DNA from: JBEIFW01 sp044370695
GTDB taxonomy: Bacteria > Actinomycetota > Acidimicrobiia > Acidimicrobiales > Ilumatobacteraceae
NCBI GenBank assembly: GCA_044370695.1
Contig: JBILVB010000047.1
Location: 1-22,409, forward strand
DNA: 22,409 nt
Direction of reading: 5' to 3'
Shown here: piece after piece, positions 6,138 through 14,161 of the stretch
Numbering within the stretch: position 1 is the first letter of the stretch
How the letters are laid out: each line of letters opens with the position of its first letter
Notes under the pieces: generated by a model
Databases searched by the model: none
Seen by the model: the letters and a program-made list of their open reading frames with translations, nothing else
Told to the model about the DNA's origin: nothing
Translations under genes and position numbers: made by a program

Positions 6138-7709
6138 TCAGTCCTTCTCGGACGATGCCGACGAGCCGTAGCCGTAGCCGTAGCCGTAGCGGCCGTATTC
6201 GCGTTGCCGATCGACGTTGGTGAGGATGGTACCGACGAGGTTCGCATCGGCCCGTTGCAGGAGCTCGACGGCGGAACGCAACTGCTTGTCGGTGCTGCGT
6301 TCGGCCTGGGCGACGAGCACCGTCGCGTCGGCGACCGAAGCGACCGTGAGCCCGTCGGCGACCGGCAACACCGGGGAGGTGTCGACGAGCACGATCTCGT
6401 ACTTCGCCCGAAGATCGGCGATGACGCCGGCAACCCGCTCGGCGGACATGAACTCCGTCGGGTCGTTCAGTTTCCGACCCGCAGGCACCACGTCGAACAG
6501 CTCGGAACCGGTGATCTGCTCGGGTAGCGGGGTCAAGGCCTCGCCCGCGGAGAGCACGTCGGACAAACCGGCCCGGTCCTCGCCGACGCCGCACGCAATG
6601 CCCGCTCGGGGCCGCCGAAGATCGGTCTCCAGCACGACGACCGACTGACCGCTACGAGCGAACGCAAGGGCGAGGTTGACGACCGTGGTCGTCTTGCCCT
6701 CCGCGGGACTGGGGCTCGTCACGGCGAACACGGACATGTCCGGATCGTCGGCCCGAGCGAAGTTGATCGAGGCCCGCAGCGAGCGCATCGACTCGACGAA
6801 GGGACCGGCGCGTGCCGTGATGATCCCCGGACGACCGCTCGCACGCCGAGCGAGCGGCGTCGGGATGAGGCCGAGGTTGGGCAGACCCGTGGCCGTGTCG
6901 AGTTGCGCCTTCGTGCGCACCGTGCCGTCGAGCGTCTCGAGCAGAAGGGCGAGGCCGATGCCGAGCACGAGACCCACGACGATCGCGAGCGCGACGTTCC
7001 TGGTCCATGCCGGTTCGAACGGCGCGGTCGGCAGCTCGGCCGCCTTCGTGATTCGGGCGGCGCCGGCGACGGCGAGATCCTGAGCGATCTGGATCTCTCG
7101 CAGGCTCGCCCGAAGGTTGGCCTCCTCGCGGTCCAGGGCCCCGAGCTGTCCTTCGAAACGTCGGCGGTCAGCGCCGGCATCCACCTGCTTGAGGATCCCG
7201 TCGCGCTCGACGCCGATCTCCGCGATCCGACCCGTGAGGCTCTTGGTCGCTCCGAGCAGTTCCTCGGCGGTCGATTGCGTCCGCTTCGCCACCAGGGTCG
7301 TTGCGTAGGAGTTCGCCCGGTCGGCCGCCTCCTGCGCAGTTCCCGCCGTGGCGGCGATGACCAGGGTGTCGGAGTCGGATTCGGGCTTCACCGATACGTC
7401 GTCCTCGAAGTCGACGCCGTACGCCACCCACACCGCTTGCTCGACACCGTTGGACGTTGCGAACTCCACCTCGTTCTGCAGCCGACGAGCCATCGCCTGG
7501 GTGTTGTTCGCATTCGAGGACGGATCGAGACGATCCTGCGCTGCGGTCGTTCGCACGAGCACCCGGGCCTCGGCCCGGTACTTGGGCTTGGTCATGAACG
7601 ACAACGCCACTGCAGCGACCACGACGACCGTGAGCGCCACCGCGATGGTCAGCCACCGCCGCCGGAGGATCTCCAGGTAGTCACCGAGGTGCAGCTCGTC
7701 GTCGTTCAC
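6138..7709 (-). CDS. polysaccharide co-polymerase / bacterial tyrosine autokinase
   Basis: Membrane protein combining a Wzz-type chain-length domain with a CpsD/Wzc-type BY-kinase; it controls export or length of an exopolysaccharide or capsule. The 523 residues comprise: transmembrane helix 1 (about 19-39), an extracytoplasmic domain with a helical coiled-coil part (about 140-215), helix 2 (about 238-257), then a cytoplasmic ATPase with Walker A SPAEGKTTT (334-342), Walker A' VVVLETDLRRPR (357-368) and Walker B IVLVDTSP (439-446). The C-terminus has a tyrosine cluster (EYGRY followed by repeated YG), the usual autophosphorylation tail. The GTG at 7709 is preferred because AGAGGGA lies a few bases upstream; an ATG at 7826 would add 39 Arg-rich residues. 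The phosphatase gene faces it, as in Wzb/Wzc pairs. No polymerase or glycosyltransferase genes are in the window. Confidence 0.93.
   Translation of the reverse strand: MNDDELHLGDYLEILRRRWLTIAVALTVVVVAAVALSFMTKPKYRAEARVLVRTTAAQDRLDPSSNANNTQAMARRLQNEVEFATSNGVEQAVWVAYGVDFEDDVSVKPESDSDTLVIAATAGTAQEAADRANSYATTLVAKRTQSTAEELLGATKSLTGRIAEIGVERDGILKQVDAGADRRRFEGQLGALDREEANLRASLREIQIAQDLAVAGAARITKAAELPTAPFEPAWTRNVALAIVVGLVLGIGLALLLETLDGTVRTKAQLDTATGLPNLGLIPTPLARRASGRPGIITARAGPFVESMRSLRASINFARADDPDMSVFAVTSPSPAEGKTTTVVNLALAFARSGQSVVVLETDLRRPRAGIACGVGEDRAGLSDVLSAGEALTPLPEQITGSELFDVVPAGRKLNDPTEFMSAERVAGVIADLRAKYEIVLVDTSPVLPVADGLTVASVADATVLVAQAERSTDKQLRSAVELLQRADANLVGTILTNVDRQREYGRYGYGYGYGSSASSEKD
6165..6188 (-). 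repeat. four perfect 6-bp repeats coding for Tyr-Gly
   Basis: GCCGTA is repeated four times on the plus strand, read as (TAC GGC)4 in the minus-strand kinase gene. Together with EYGR just before it, this gives five closely spaced tyrosines in the autophosphorylation tail. Slippage by one unit would add or remove one Tyr-Gly without breaking the frame. Confidence 0.9.
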
Positions 7710-7903
7710 ATCGTCCCTCTCGCTTGCCCGGACTCGACCGCCGACCAGGTCCGATTCGCCGCCTCGGCGGAGCCGACCACCGAAAGCGAACGCTCCGTCG
7801 CGACGAGACGGGAAATTGTGGCTCATAGACGAACGTCGGACCAGCGCACCGGACCACGAATCTCCGGCGGGCGGCGTCGTGCGTGTGTCACCTCACGGGC
7901 TGC

Positions 7904-10900
7904 TCATCTGCGCCAGCGATCGGCCAGCTCCGAGACGGGTTCGGTGAGCAGATCGACCGCGGCGACCCGCTCGAGCAGGTCGTCACGGAATGCGGCCTCG
8001 GTCTCGGTCACCCAGTCGACGAGCCGCTGGTAGGCGCCCCGGTAACCCGACAGCACCGTTCGAGCGGTGGCAGCCGGCAGCCGGTCGTGCAGGTGGACGT
8101 GCAGCAGCACCATCCCCGTCGCCTGGTTTCCCTTCACCTCCGGCACGAGGACCACGGTCCGCCCGTCGGCCCGACCCCGGGCCACCAGTACCTCCCGGTC
8201 GTTGGCGACGAACCGCTTCGTACCCCGCAACACCGGATCCCGGTCGGTTCGCGAGGCCACGTCACGGCTGATCCCACCTCGATCGACCACCCCGATGGTG
8301 GCATCACTCCCGGCGGGATCACCGTCGATCCGGTACCGGGTCCAGCCCAACACCCCGGCCACGGCGCCGTCGAGCGCCGCGACCGTCTGCAGTGTCCGAT
8401 AGGTGAGACGGTCCCGGCCGGTCCCCGTCGCCAGCAGTTCGCGCACCAGCCGATTGGCCAACAGCCCCTCGTCGCTTCGGGAGATCCCCACCGTGACGGT
8501 CTTGGCCTGATGCTTGATGGCGTCGACCGGCCGGGTCAGCTCCTCGATGGCGCGCGTGAGCGCAGCGGTCAGGTCGTCGAGCAGTTCGGCGGGAAGCCCG
8601 ACCTTGCCGTGCTCGGCCTGGTACGCGTCCAACGGACGCCGGTCGCTCACGTCGCGCAACAGCCCGGCCAGGCGGACCGCCGTCGAGGCCTCCAGGTGCC
8701 CGTCGAACTGCCCGGCACGCAACCCGTCGAGCACCCGGACCGTGATCGGCGCCAGGCCCGCCCGCACGAGCGCCAGCACCTCGTCGCCGCTGCGGCCCGC
8801 CGCCGCCGCATGCTCGATCACCTCACGCGCCTCCCGCAGCGGCCGGGCCGACGCGTCGATGGCCAGCGCCGCTTCGTAGCCGAACAGGTGCCCGACCATC
8901 GCCGAGAGCACGAACGCCAACTCCGGAGCGACCGAGGGTACGGGGAGCACGGCCAGGGCCGCGGCGAACCGTTCCTCACCCTCGGAGGCGATCACGATCG
9001 GGGCGGCCTTGTGGGCCCGATAGATGGCGACCTCCTTGGCGACGTCGTCGGCCGTGGACCCCACCAGCCCGGCTGCGCACACCAGGATCATCGGCTCCGA
9101 GGACAGGTCGATGTGCTTCTTGTCCTCCGTGACGTCGCAGGCGATCGACTTGTAGCAGAGCTCGGACAGCTTGATCCGGACCTCCTCGGCAGCCACGGTG
9201 TTCGGACCGTTGCCCACGACCGCCCAGTAGCGCCGGGATGGCGCGAACCGCTGGGCCGCCTGAGCGATCGCTTCCCGTCGTGCGAGCACCTCGCGCATCG
9301 CCCCCGGGAGCTCCCGCAAGGACGACAGGATCGACGAACGTTGGGCCGCGCCTGCGGCGCCCATCGCGTCGGCCACCGCGCACGACAACAGCGCCCCGGC
9401 CGCCACCTGCGCGTAGAACGCCTTGGTGGAGGCCACGGACATCTCCACGTCCCGGCCGTCGGAGGTGTAGAGCACACCGTCCGCCTTGTCGGTGAGATCG
9501 GACGAGCGACGGTTGACGATCCCGATCACGAACGCGCCACGACCCCGGGCCAGATCGACCGTGCGGTTGGTGTCGGTCGTCGTGCCCGACTGACTCACGG
9601 CGATGACGAGCAGATCGGACAGGTCGGCGTCCATCCCGAATCCCGAGAACTCGGTCGCCGTGATCGCCTCCACCTGCACCCCAGAGCCACGCAGGAGCAC
9701 CTTCAGGATCGCAGCCGCCGACTGACCTGCGACGGCAGCGGTTCCCTGCCCGATCACGGCGATCCGGCGGATGGCCCCTGCGGCCAGGCGGCGCCGGAAC
9801 GGCTCGGGGAGCGCCACGTCGCCCACGGCCGCCTCGAGCAGGCCGTCGGGCCGCAGGACGATCTTGCCCCGCAGGGTCTTTCGGAAGCTGTCGGGCGACT
9901 CGGTGATCTCCTTCAGGAGGAAATGCGGGTGAGGTCCGCGATCGATGTCCCGGGTGGTCACCTCGGCGAGCACCACATCACGTTCCGTGACCGGAAGCTC
10001 CGTACCGTCGTACCCGACCCGTCGCATCCCGGCGAGATCGCCGGCAGCGTCGGCATCGAGGACCACCACCTGGCCCCGGCTCGAGGGTTGGCCCGGCACT
10101 GCCGGCGTCTCGCCGTCGAGACGGACGTACCGCACCGTTTCCTCCACCAGCCCGTACGGCTCGCTGGCAACCATGAAGCAGTCCTCCGCGAGCCCGACGT
10201 AGAGCCCCTGCCCGCTGCCGCGCACGGCGAGCAGCACCCGACGGGGATCGGCGGTCGATGCCGCTGCGATGGCGACCGAACCGTCGAAGGACGCCACCGT
10301 GCGGCGGAAGCCGGCGAGGAGATCGCCGGCGGCGGCTGCTCGCGAGACGAGCGACGGGATCACCTTGGCGTCGGTGGTGATGGGCGCAGCCAGGCGCAAT
10401 CCGTGCAGCGCCTTGAGGTCGGCGTGGTTGTCGACGTCGCCGTTCAGCGCAGCCACGACGTACGGGCCGTCGACCCCGGCGTCGAGTTCCTCGGAGTTGA
10501 CCGGATGGGCGTTGGGCTCCGAGATGATGCCCACGGAGGCCCACCGAGTGTGGGCGAGCACCGCCATCCGGGCGGCCGGGGCGGCGAGGGCGGCTCGCAG
10601 CAGGTCGTCGCCGGCGATGGCCGCTCGCAGCGCTCGTGTGTTGTCCCCGAGTTCCCCGATCTCGGCCGCCGCTTTGTAGACGAAGGACAACGCTCCGTCC
10701 GCGATGCGAACCGATCGACTGGTGAACAACGGGTCCGACGAGCGCACTGCGATCTCGGCGGCCCACCGCCCCGCGGCCAGGTCGAGGTCGTGGCCGGTCA
10801 CGAGGAGATGGATTCCGGCCGAATCCCGCCCCCGCACTTCGAGTCGGTCGAGCGAGGACAACACCCGCTGCACGTGGGTGTAGGCCTCGATGGCGGCGGG

Positions 10901-11302
10901 CGCCGCATCGCGGCCGGCCAGGCCGCCGACCGCCCGAGCGGTTCGGAGTCGGTCCTGGCCGATCGCCCACACCACGTCCCGCAGGGCGATCAGATCGGCG
11001 TTGGTCGCCTCGAGGGCGGCCGGCGTCAGGTCGGACCTCGCCTCGAGCACCGACTCTTCGGCGGCGATCCGTGCGTCGAGCGCAGCGAGTCGTCGGGAGA
11101 CCTCGGTCTCCAACCCGGGATGATCGAGCAATGCGGTCACGCCCGGGACGCCGTAGAGCAACCGGTCGGCGGCTCGCGTGGCCACGGTGGCCTCGGCGAG
11201 CGTGCGGGCGGCGACCGCCTCGTCGAGGTGAACGAGCACCTCGACCGGGCTCGGCGCCGACCGGCGAGGGGTGCGTCCGAGCACAGCGACGATGCCACAC
11301 AT
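7904..11302 (-). CDS. glmS: oversized GlmS-like glutamine-fructose-6-phosphate aminotransferase
   Basis: Probably makes glucosamine-6-phosphate from glutamine and fructose-6-phosphate, the entry to UDP-GlcNAc and peptidoglycan. It has 1132 residues against about 610 in typical GlmS. The Ntn-glutaminase domain starts with MCGIV (catalytic Cys2), then has an Ala/Leu/Glu-rich insertion of about 125 residues before RGRDSAG (158-163), then HTRWASVG (251-258), NAHP, NGDVDN (287-292) and TTDAKVI (309-315). The first SIS domain has SQSGTTTDTNRTV (570-582) and EMSVASTKAF (620-629). The second has GNGPN (697-701) and K711, E714 and H730, at the spacing of E. coli K485, E488 and H504. QAKTVTV (932-938) with K934 matches E. 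coli K603 at the canonical end. About 195 further residues of unknown function follow. TAACGT 7 bases before the ATG suggests a leaderless message. It lies 89 bases downstream of glmM. Confidence 0.85.
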   Translation of the reverse strand: MCGIVAVLGRTPRRSAPSPVEVLVHLDEAVAARTLAEATVATRAADRLLYGVPGVTALLDHPGLETEVSRRLAALDARIAAEESVLEARSDLTPAALEATNADLIALRDVVWAIGQDRLRTARAVGGLAGRDAAPAAIEAYTHVQRVLSSLDRLEVRGRDSAGIHLLVTGHDLDLAAGRWAAEIAVRSSDPLFTSRSVRIADGALSFVYKAAAEIGELGDNTRALRAAIAGDDLLRAALAAPAARMAVLAHTRWASVGIISEPNAHPVNSEELDAGVDGPYVVAALNGDVDNHADLKALHGLRLAAPITTDAKVIPSLVSRAAAAGDLLAGFRRTVASFDGSVAIAAASTADPRRVLLAVRGSGQGLYVGLAEDCFMVASEPYGLVEETVRYVRLDGETPAVPGQPSSRGQVVVLDADAAGDLAGMRRVGYDGTELPVTERDVVLAEVTTRDIDRGPHPHFLLKEITESPDSFRKTLRGKIVLRPDGLLEAAVGDVALPEPFRRRLAAGAIRRIAVIGQGTAAVAGQSAAAILKVLLRGSGVQVEAITATEFSGFGMDADLSDLLVIAVSQSGTTTDTNRTVDLARGRGAFVIGIVNRRSSDLTDKADGVLYTSDGRDVEMSVASTKAFYAQVAAGALLSCAVADAMGAAGAAQRSSILSSLRELPGAMREVLARREAIAQAAQRFAPSRRYWAVVGNGPNTVAAEEVRIKLSELCYKSIACDVTEDKKHIDLSSEPMILVCAAGLVGSTADDVAKEVAIYRAHKAAPIVIASEGEERFAAALAVLPVPSVAPELAFVLSAMVGHLFGYEAALAIDASARPLREAREVIEHAAAAGRSGDEVLALVRAGLAPITVRVLDGLRAGQFDGHLEASTAVRLAGLLRDVSDRRPLDAYQAEHGKVGLPAELLDDLTAALTRAIEELTRPVDAIKHQAKTVTVGISRSDEGLLANRLVRELLATGTGRDRLTYRTLQTVAALDGAVAGVLGWTRYRIDGDPAGSDATIGVVDRGGISRDVASRTDRDPVLRGTKRFVANDREVLVARGRADGRTVVLVPEVKGNQATGMVLLHVHLHDRLPAATARTVLSGYRGAYQRLVDWVTETEAAFRDDLLERVAAVDLLTEPVSELADRWRR

Positions 11303-11309
11303 GACGGAA

Positions 11310-11315
11310 ACGTTA
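11310..11315 (-). promoter_or_regulatory. candidate -10 (TAACGT) for leaderless glmS
   Basis: The minus strand reads TAACGT, 7 bases, then the ATG at 11302. There is no Shine-Dalgarno adjacent to the start. It would allow glmS to be transcribed separately from glmM across the 89-base gap. Confidence 0.45.
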
Positions 11316-11391
11316 CCGACCTGCTCCCTGCCCGGGGAGGGCGAGATCGGCCGGTGCTGCTCCAGCCGGGCGTCGGCGGGGCGGCTCGTGC

Positions 11392-12720
11392 TCAGATGCC
11401 TTCGACGGCGGCGACGAGCCGGTCCACCGCCACGGCGGCTTCCGCCGCGCTCGGGGCCTCGGCCATCACCCGCACCACGGGCTCGGTCCCGCTGGCGCGC
11501 ACCAGAACTCGGCCTCGATCACCGAGTTCGGCTGCGACCGCCGCGATCTCCTCGGCGACCGCGGCGACCGCAGCCTTGGCCGAGCCGTTCACCCGCACGC
11601 TGCGCAGGATCTGCGGCAGCCGGGTCATCGCCTCGGCGGCCAGAACCGACAGCGGTCGACCCGATCGCCGAACGGTGTCGAGCACCTGCAGCCCGGTGAG
11701 CATCCCGTCACCGGTCGAGGCCAGCTCCCGGAAGATCACGTGCCCCGACTGCTCCCCACCGAGCGAAAGACCCCGAGCGTCGAGGGCTTCGAGCACGTAC
11801 CGATCCCCGACGGCCGTCTCGACCACCTCGATGCCGGCCCGGGTCATCGCCTGGCGAAACCCGAGGTTGGTCATCACCGTGACGACGACGGCGTCCTGCA
11901 CCAGGCGGCCTCGCGCTCGACGGTCGAGCGCGCAGAGCGCGATCAATTGGTCGCCGTCGACGACTGCGCCGGTGTGATCCACGGCGAGGCAGCGGTCGGC
12001 GTCACCGTCGAACGCAAGTCCGACGTCGGCGCCGTGGGCGACGACCGCCGCCTGCAGCGGCCCGAGGGCAGTCGCACCGACGCCGTCGTTGATGTTCACC
12101 CCGTCCGGGGAGTCGTGCAGGACCAGGATCGATGCGCCGGCGCGGCCGAACACCGTCGCAGCCAGACCGGCCGCCGCTCCGTGGGCGCAGTCGAGGACCA
12201 CCCGCAATCCGTCCAGCGAGCCCACCGTCCCGAGCAGATGCTCGACGTATGCGGCGACGACGCCCTCGGCCGGGCCGTCGGTGATCGTGCCGACCGCAGG
12301 ACCCGTGGGTCCTGCGGTCGGGCCGCGGCGCACCGCCGCTGCCAGTTCGGCGGCGATCGCGGCTTCGACGACGTCGCCCAGCTTGCGACCTCCCCGCGCG
12401 AAGACCTTGATCCCGTTGTCCGCGAACGGGTTGTGCGAGGCCGAGACCATTGCGCCCGCGGCGTCGCGCTGCGAAGCGGCCCAGGCGACCGCAGGCGTCG
12501 GCACGACGCCGAGCCGCTCGACCGCCCAGCCCTCGGCGGCGAACCCGGCGGCCAGGGCCGATTCGAGCATCGGACCCGAGTGACGCGGGTCGCGACCGAT
12601 CACCACCCGACCACCGTCGAGCACACGCGCCGAGGCACGCCCCAACGCCAGGGCGTGCTCGACCGTCAACTCTTGGTTGGCGATCCCCCGCACCCCATCG
12701 GTGCCGAACGAGATCGTCAC
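11392..12720 (-). CDS. glmM: phosphoglucosamine mutase
   Basis: Converts glucosamine-6-phosphate to glucosamine-1-phosphate, the step after GlmS, in the cytosol. The 442-residue length and order fit GlmM: start ISFGTDGVRGIAN, active-site loop VSASHNPFADNGIKVF with Ser95 as the phosphoserine, metal loop DGDADR with Asp238, 240 and 242, the sugar loop GGEQSGHVIF (321-330) that distinguishes GlmM from other hexomutases, and the phosphate loop RASGTEPVVRVMAEA near 408-422. The GTG at 12720 is chosen because the family begins right at FGTDG; GGGAG lies 9 bases upstream. The frame is open upstream only as Arg-rich shadow of rpsI. It follows rpsI by 25 bases, so it is probably co-transcribed with rplM-rpsI, linking cell-wall precursor supply to ribosome synthesis. 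Confidence 0.97.
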   Translation of the reverse strand: MTISFGTDGVRGIANQELTVEHALALGRASARVLDGGRVVIGRDPRHSGPMLESALAAGFAAEGWAVERLGVVPTPAVAWAASQRDAAGAMVSASHNPFADNGIKVFARGGRKLGDVVEAAIAAELAAAVRRGPTAGPTGPAVGTITDGPAEGVVAAYVEHLLGTVGSLDGLRVVLDCAHGAAAGLAATVFGRAGASILVLHDSPDGVNINDGVGATALGPLQAAVVAHGADVGLAFDGDADRCLAVDHTGAVVDGDQLIALCALDRRARGRLVQDAVVVTVMTNLGFRQAMTRAGIEVVETAVGDRYVLEALDARGLSLGGEQSGHVIFRELASTGDGMLTGLQVLDTVRRSGRPLSVLAAEAMTRLPQILRSVRVNGSAKAAVAAVAEEIAAVAAELGDRGRVLVRASGTEPVVRVMAEAPSAAEAAVAVDRLVAAVEGI

Positions 12721-12745
12721 GGGCGCCGGCTCCCGCCCTCGGCGG

Positions 12746-13138
12746 TCAGCGCTTGGAGTACTGCGGACGCTTGCGGGCCTTCTTGAGGCCGTACTTCTTG
12801 GTCTCCTTCTTGCGGGCATCCCGCGTCAGCAGACCGGCCTTCTTCAGCGCGGCCCGCTTCTCCGGGTCGTGCTCGGCGAGCGCACGGGCCAGACCCATGC
12901 GCAACGCCCCCGCCTGGCCCGACACGCCGCCGCCGTCCATGGTCACGTCGACGTCGAAGGACTCCTCGACCTCAGCGACACGCATCGCCTCGGTGGCGAT
13001 CATCACCTGGGTAGGGGTGGGGAAGTACGCCGACACGGCCCGGCCGTTGACGGTGACGACCCCGGTGCCCGGACGCAGCCGGACACGGGCGACGGCTTCC
13101 TTGCGGCGGCCGGTGGACTGGACGAGAGGTGCGGGCAC
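12746..13138 (-). CDS. rpsI: 30S ribosomal protein S9
   Basis: Small-subunit protein whose C-terminal tail reaches the P-site tRNA. The 130-residue form starts at GTG 13138 (MPAPLVQSTGRRKEAVARV), with GGAAGG 8 bases upstream. A TTG at 13159 overlapping the rplM stop would add seven residues. Family features are STGRRKEAVARVRL, TGVVTVNGR, GGGVSGQAGALRMGLARAL and the basic end KKARKRPQYSKR, whose last Lys-Arg is the conserved tRNA-contacting tail. It is directly downstream of rplM, the universal bacterial arrangement. Confidence 0.97.
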   Translation of the reverse strand: MPAPLVQSTGRRKEAVARVRLRPGTGVVTVNGRAVSAYFPTPTQVMIATEAMRVAEVEESFDVDVTMDGGGVSGQAGALRMGLARALAEHDPEKRAALKKAGLLTRDARKKETKKYGLKKARKRPQYSKR

Positions 13139-13155
13139 GGCAACGACCTTCCGGC

Positions 13156-13602
13156 TCAACGGGCCTTGGCGTGGGACAGTTCGAGGGCGACGGGCAGCTG
13201 GGCACCATGGGGGTGCTCGGGGCCGGCGTACACCTTCAGCTTGCGGATCATCTGACGCCCGAGGGGCCCCTTGGGCAACATGCCTCGCACCGAATCTCGA
13301 ACCGCCTCGGTGGGCTTGGTCGCCATCTTCTGCGAGTACGTCTGCGACTTCAGGCCGCCCGGGTACCCCGAGTTCCGGTACACCATCTTGGCGTCGGCCT
13401 TGCCAGAGGTGAGCACCACCTTGTCGGCGTTGACGATCACGACATGGTCACCGGTGTCGATGTGTGGGGCGAAGGTGGGCTTGTGCTTCCCCCGCAGGAT
13501 GCGGGCCACCTCGGTGCACAGGCGCCCGAGGACCAAGCCCTCGGCGTCGATCACATGCCAGGCACGCGTGATCTCGCTGGCTTTCGGGGAGTACGTCGGC
13601 AT
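13156..13602 (-). CDS. rplM: 50S ribosomal protein L13
   Basis: Early-assembling large-subunit protein. The 148 residues contain the family landmarks RAWHVIDAEGLVLGRLCTEVARILRGKHKP (about 13-42), GDHVVIVNADKV, YRNSGYPGGLKS, and SVRGMLPKGPLGRQM followed by LKVYAGPEHPHGAQLP. The ATG at 13602 has AAGGA 9 bases upstream, which decides it over an in-frame start at 13731. A promoter (TTGCCG, 18 bases, TATCCT) lies about 50 bases upstream. It heads the rplM-rpsI-glmM group. Confidence 0.98.
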   Translation of the reverse strand: MPTYSPKASEITRAWHVIDAEGLVLGRLCTEVARILRGKHKPTFAPHIDTGDHVVIVNADKVVLTSGKADAKMVYRNSGYPGGLKSQTYSQKMATKPTEAVRDSVRGMLPKGPLGRQMIRKLKVYAGPEHPHGAQLPVALELSHAKAR

Positions 13603-13653
13603 CGTCGGTCGTCCTTCTCGGTGGCGGCACGTGCCTGCCACGGGAACCGGGAA

Positions 13654-13683
13654 AGGATAGGGGCGCGCCCACCGAACCGGCAA
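13654..13683 (-). promoter_or_regulatory. promoter of rplM-rpsI
   Basis: On the minus strand TTGCCG (13683-13678) and TATCCT (13659-13654) are separated by 18 bases, close to the principal sigma-factor consensus. This leaves a leader of about 45 bases with a Shine-Dalgarno before the rplM ATG. It is the best two-part promoter I see in the window. Confidence 0.6.
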
Positions 13684-13741
13684 GGCGGCCTGCAGCAGTG
13701 CCGCCGGTGTCTCCACGATCACGGCTCGCATCGCGGCGGGG

Positions 13742-14119
13742 CTACGGCCCCTCCAGCACCACCACGGCCTCGGCCACCGTCGCAGTGTGCGTGAGGCTCA
13801 CGTGGCTGTGCACCACCCCCAGCTCGGCCGCCCGCGCAGCAGCGGTGCCGTGCAGCACCAGTCCGGGCCGCCCCGACGCCGAGCGCATCACCTCCACGTC
13901 GACGAAGCGCACCACACCGATACCCCGGCCCAGCGCTTTCATCGCTGCCTCCTTGGCGGCGAAGCGGGCGGCGAGGCGCTCGGTCGGATCCCGGGCCTGG
14001 TCGGCATAGGCGAGTTCACCGTCGGTGAACAGCCGCATGCGAAGGCTCGGTCGGCGGGCCAGCACGCGGCGAAGGCGCACCACGTCCACCGCATCGATCC
14101 CGACCCCGACGACCGCCAT
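13742..14119 (-). CDS. acpS: holo-[acyl-carrier-protein] synthase
   Basis: Transfers 4'-phosphopantetheine from coenzyme A to the acyl carrier protein. The 125 residues show the two signature blocks: VGIDAVDVVRLRRVL (6-20) with the Mg-binding Asp9, and RFAAKEAAMKALG (52-64) with Glu57 and Lys61. The end HSHVSLTHTATVAEAVVVLE fits the family's last strand. The ATG at 14119 starts immediately before the first strand; in-frame sequence upstream is antisense to the fucose-synthase gene. TACGGT lies 7 bases before the ATG and there is no Shine-Dalgarno, so it is probably leaderless. It diverges from the GDP-fucose synthase gene with 42 bases between. Confidence 0.96.
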   Translation of the reverse strand: MAVVGVGIDAVDVVRLRRVLARRPSLRMRLFTDGELAYADQARDPTERLAARFAAKEAAMKALGRGIGVVRFVDVEVMRSASGRPGLVLHGTAAARAAELGVVHSHVSLTHTATVAEAVVVLEGP

Positions 14120-14126
14120 TGCGCCG

Positions 14127-14132
14127 ACCGTA
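14127..14132 (-). promoter_or_regulatory. candidate -10 (TACGGT) for leaderless acpS
   Basis: Minus-strand TACGGT, a 7-base gap, then ATG at 14119. The hexamer and gap are the same as at the tyrosine phosphatase gene. Confidence 0.5.
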
Positions 14133-14149
14133 CCGGGCGACCCCACGCA

Positions 14150-14155
14150 TAGGCT
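14150..14155 (+). promoter_or_regulatory. candidate -10 (TAGGCT) for leaderless GDP-fucose synthase
   Basis: Plus-strand TAGGCT, a 6-base gap, then ATG at 14162. No Shine-Dalgarno precedes the start. A -35 is not obvious. Confidence 0.45.
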
Positions 14156-14161
14156 CACCTC

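Noticed and set aside
7710..7826. Longer N-terminus of the tyrosine kinase from ATG 7826
   Set aside because: The added 39 residues are Arg/Gly-rich and not typical of Wzz proteins. The GTG at 7709 has a good ribosome-binding site. Not fully excluded.
7883..11977. Plus-strand open frame of 1364 codons opposite glmS and glmM
   Set aside because: It is antisense to two genes with full catalytic motifs. Its product is rich in Gly, Arg, His and Asp without domain pattern, as expected when the opposite strand of a GC-rich gene lacks stops.
13603..13731. In-frame N-terminal extension of rplM to 13731
   Set aside because: The L13 family starts near 13602, where a good Shine-Dalgarno is present, and the extension covers the probable -10 and -35 boxes.
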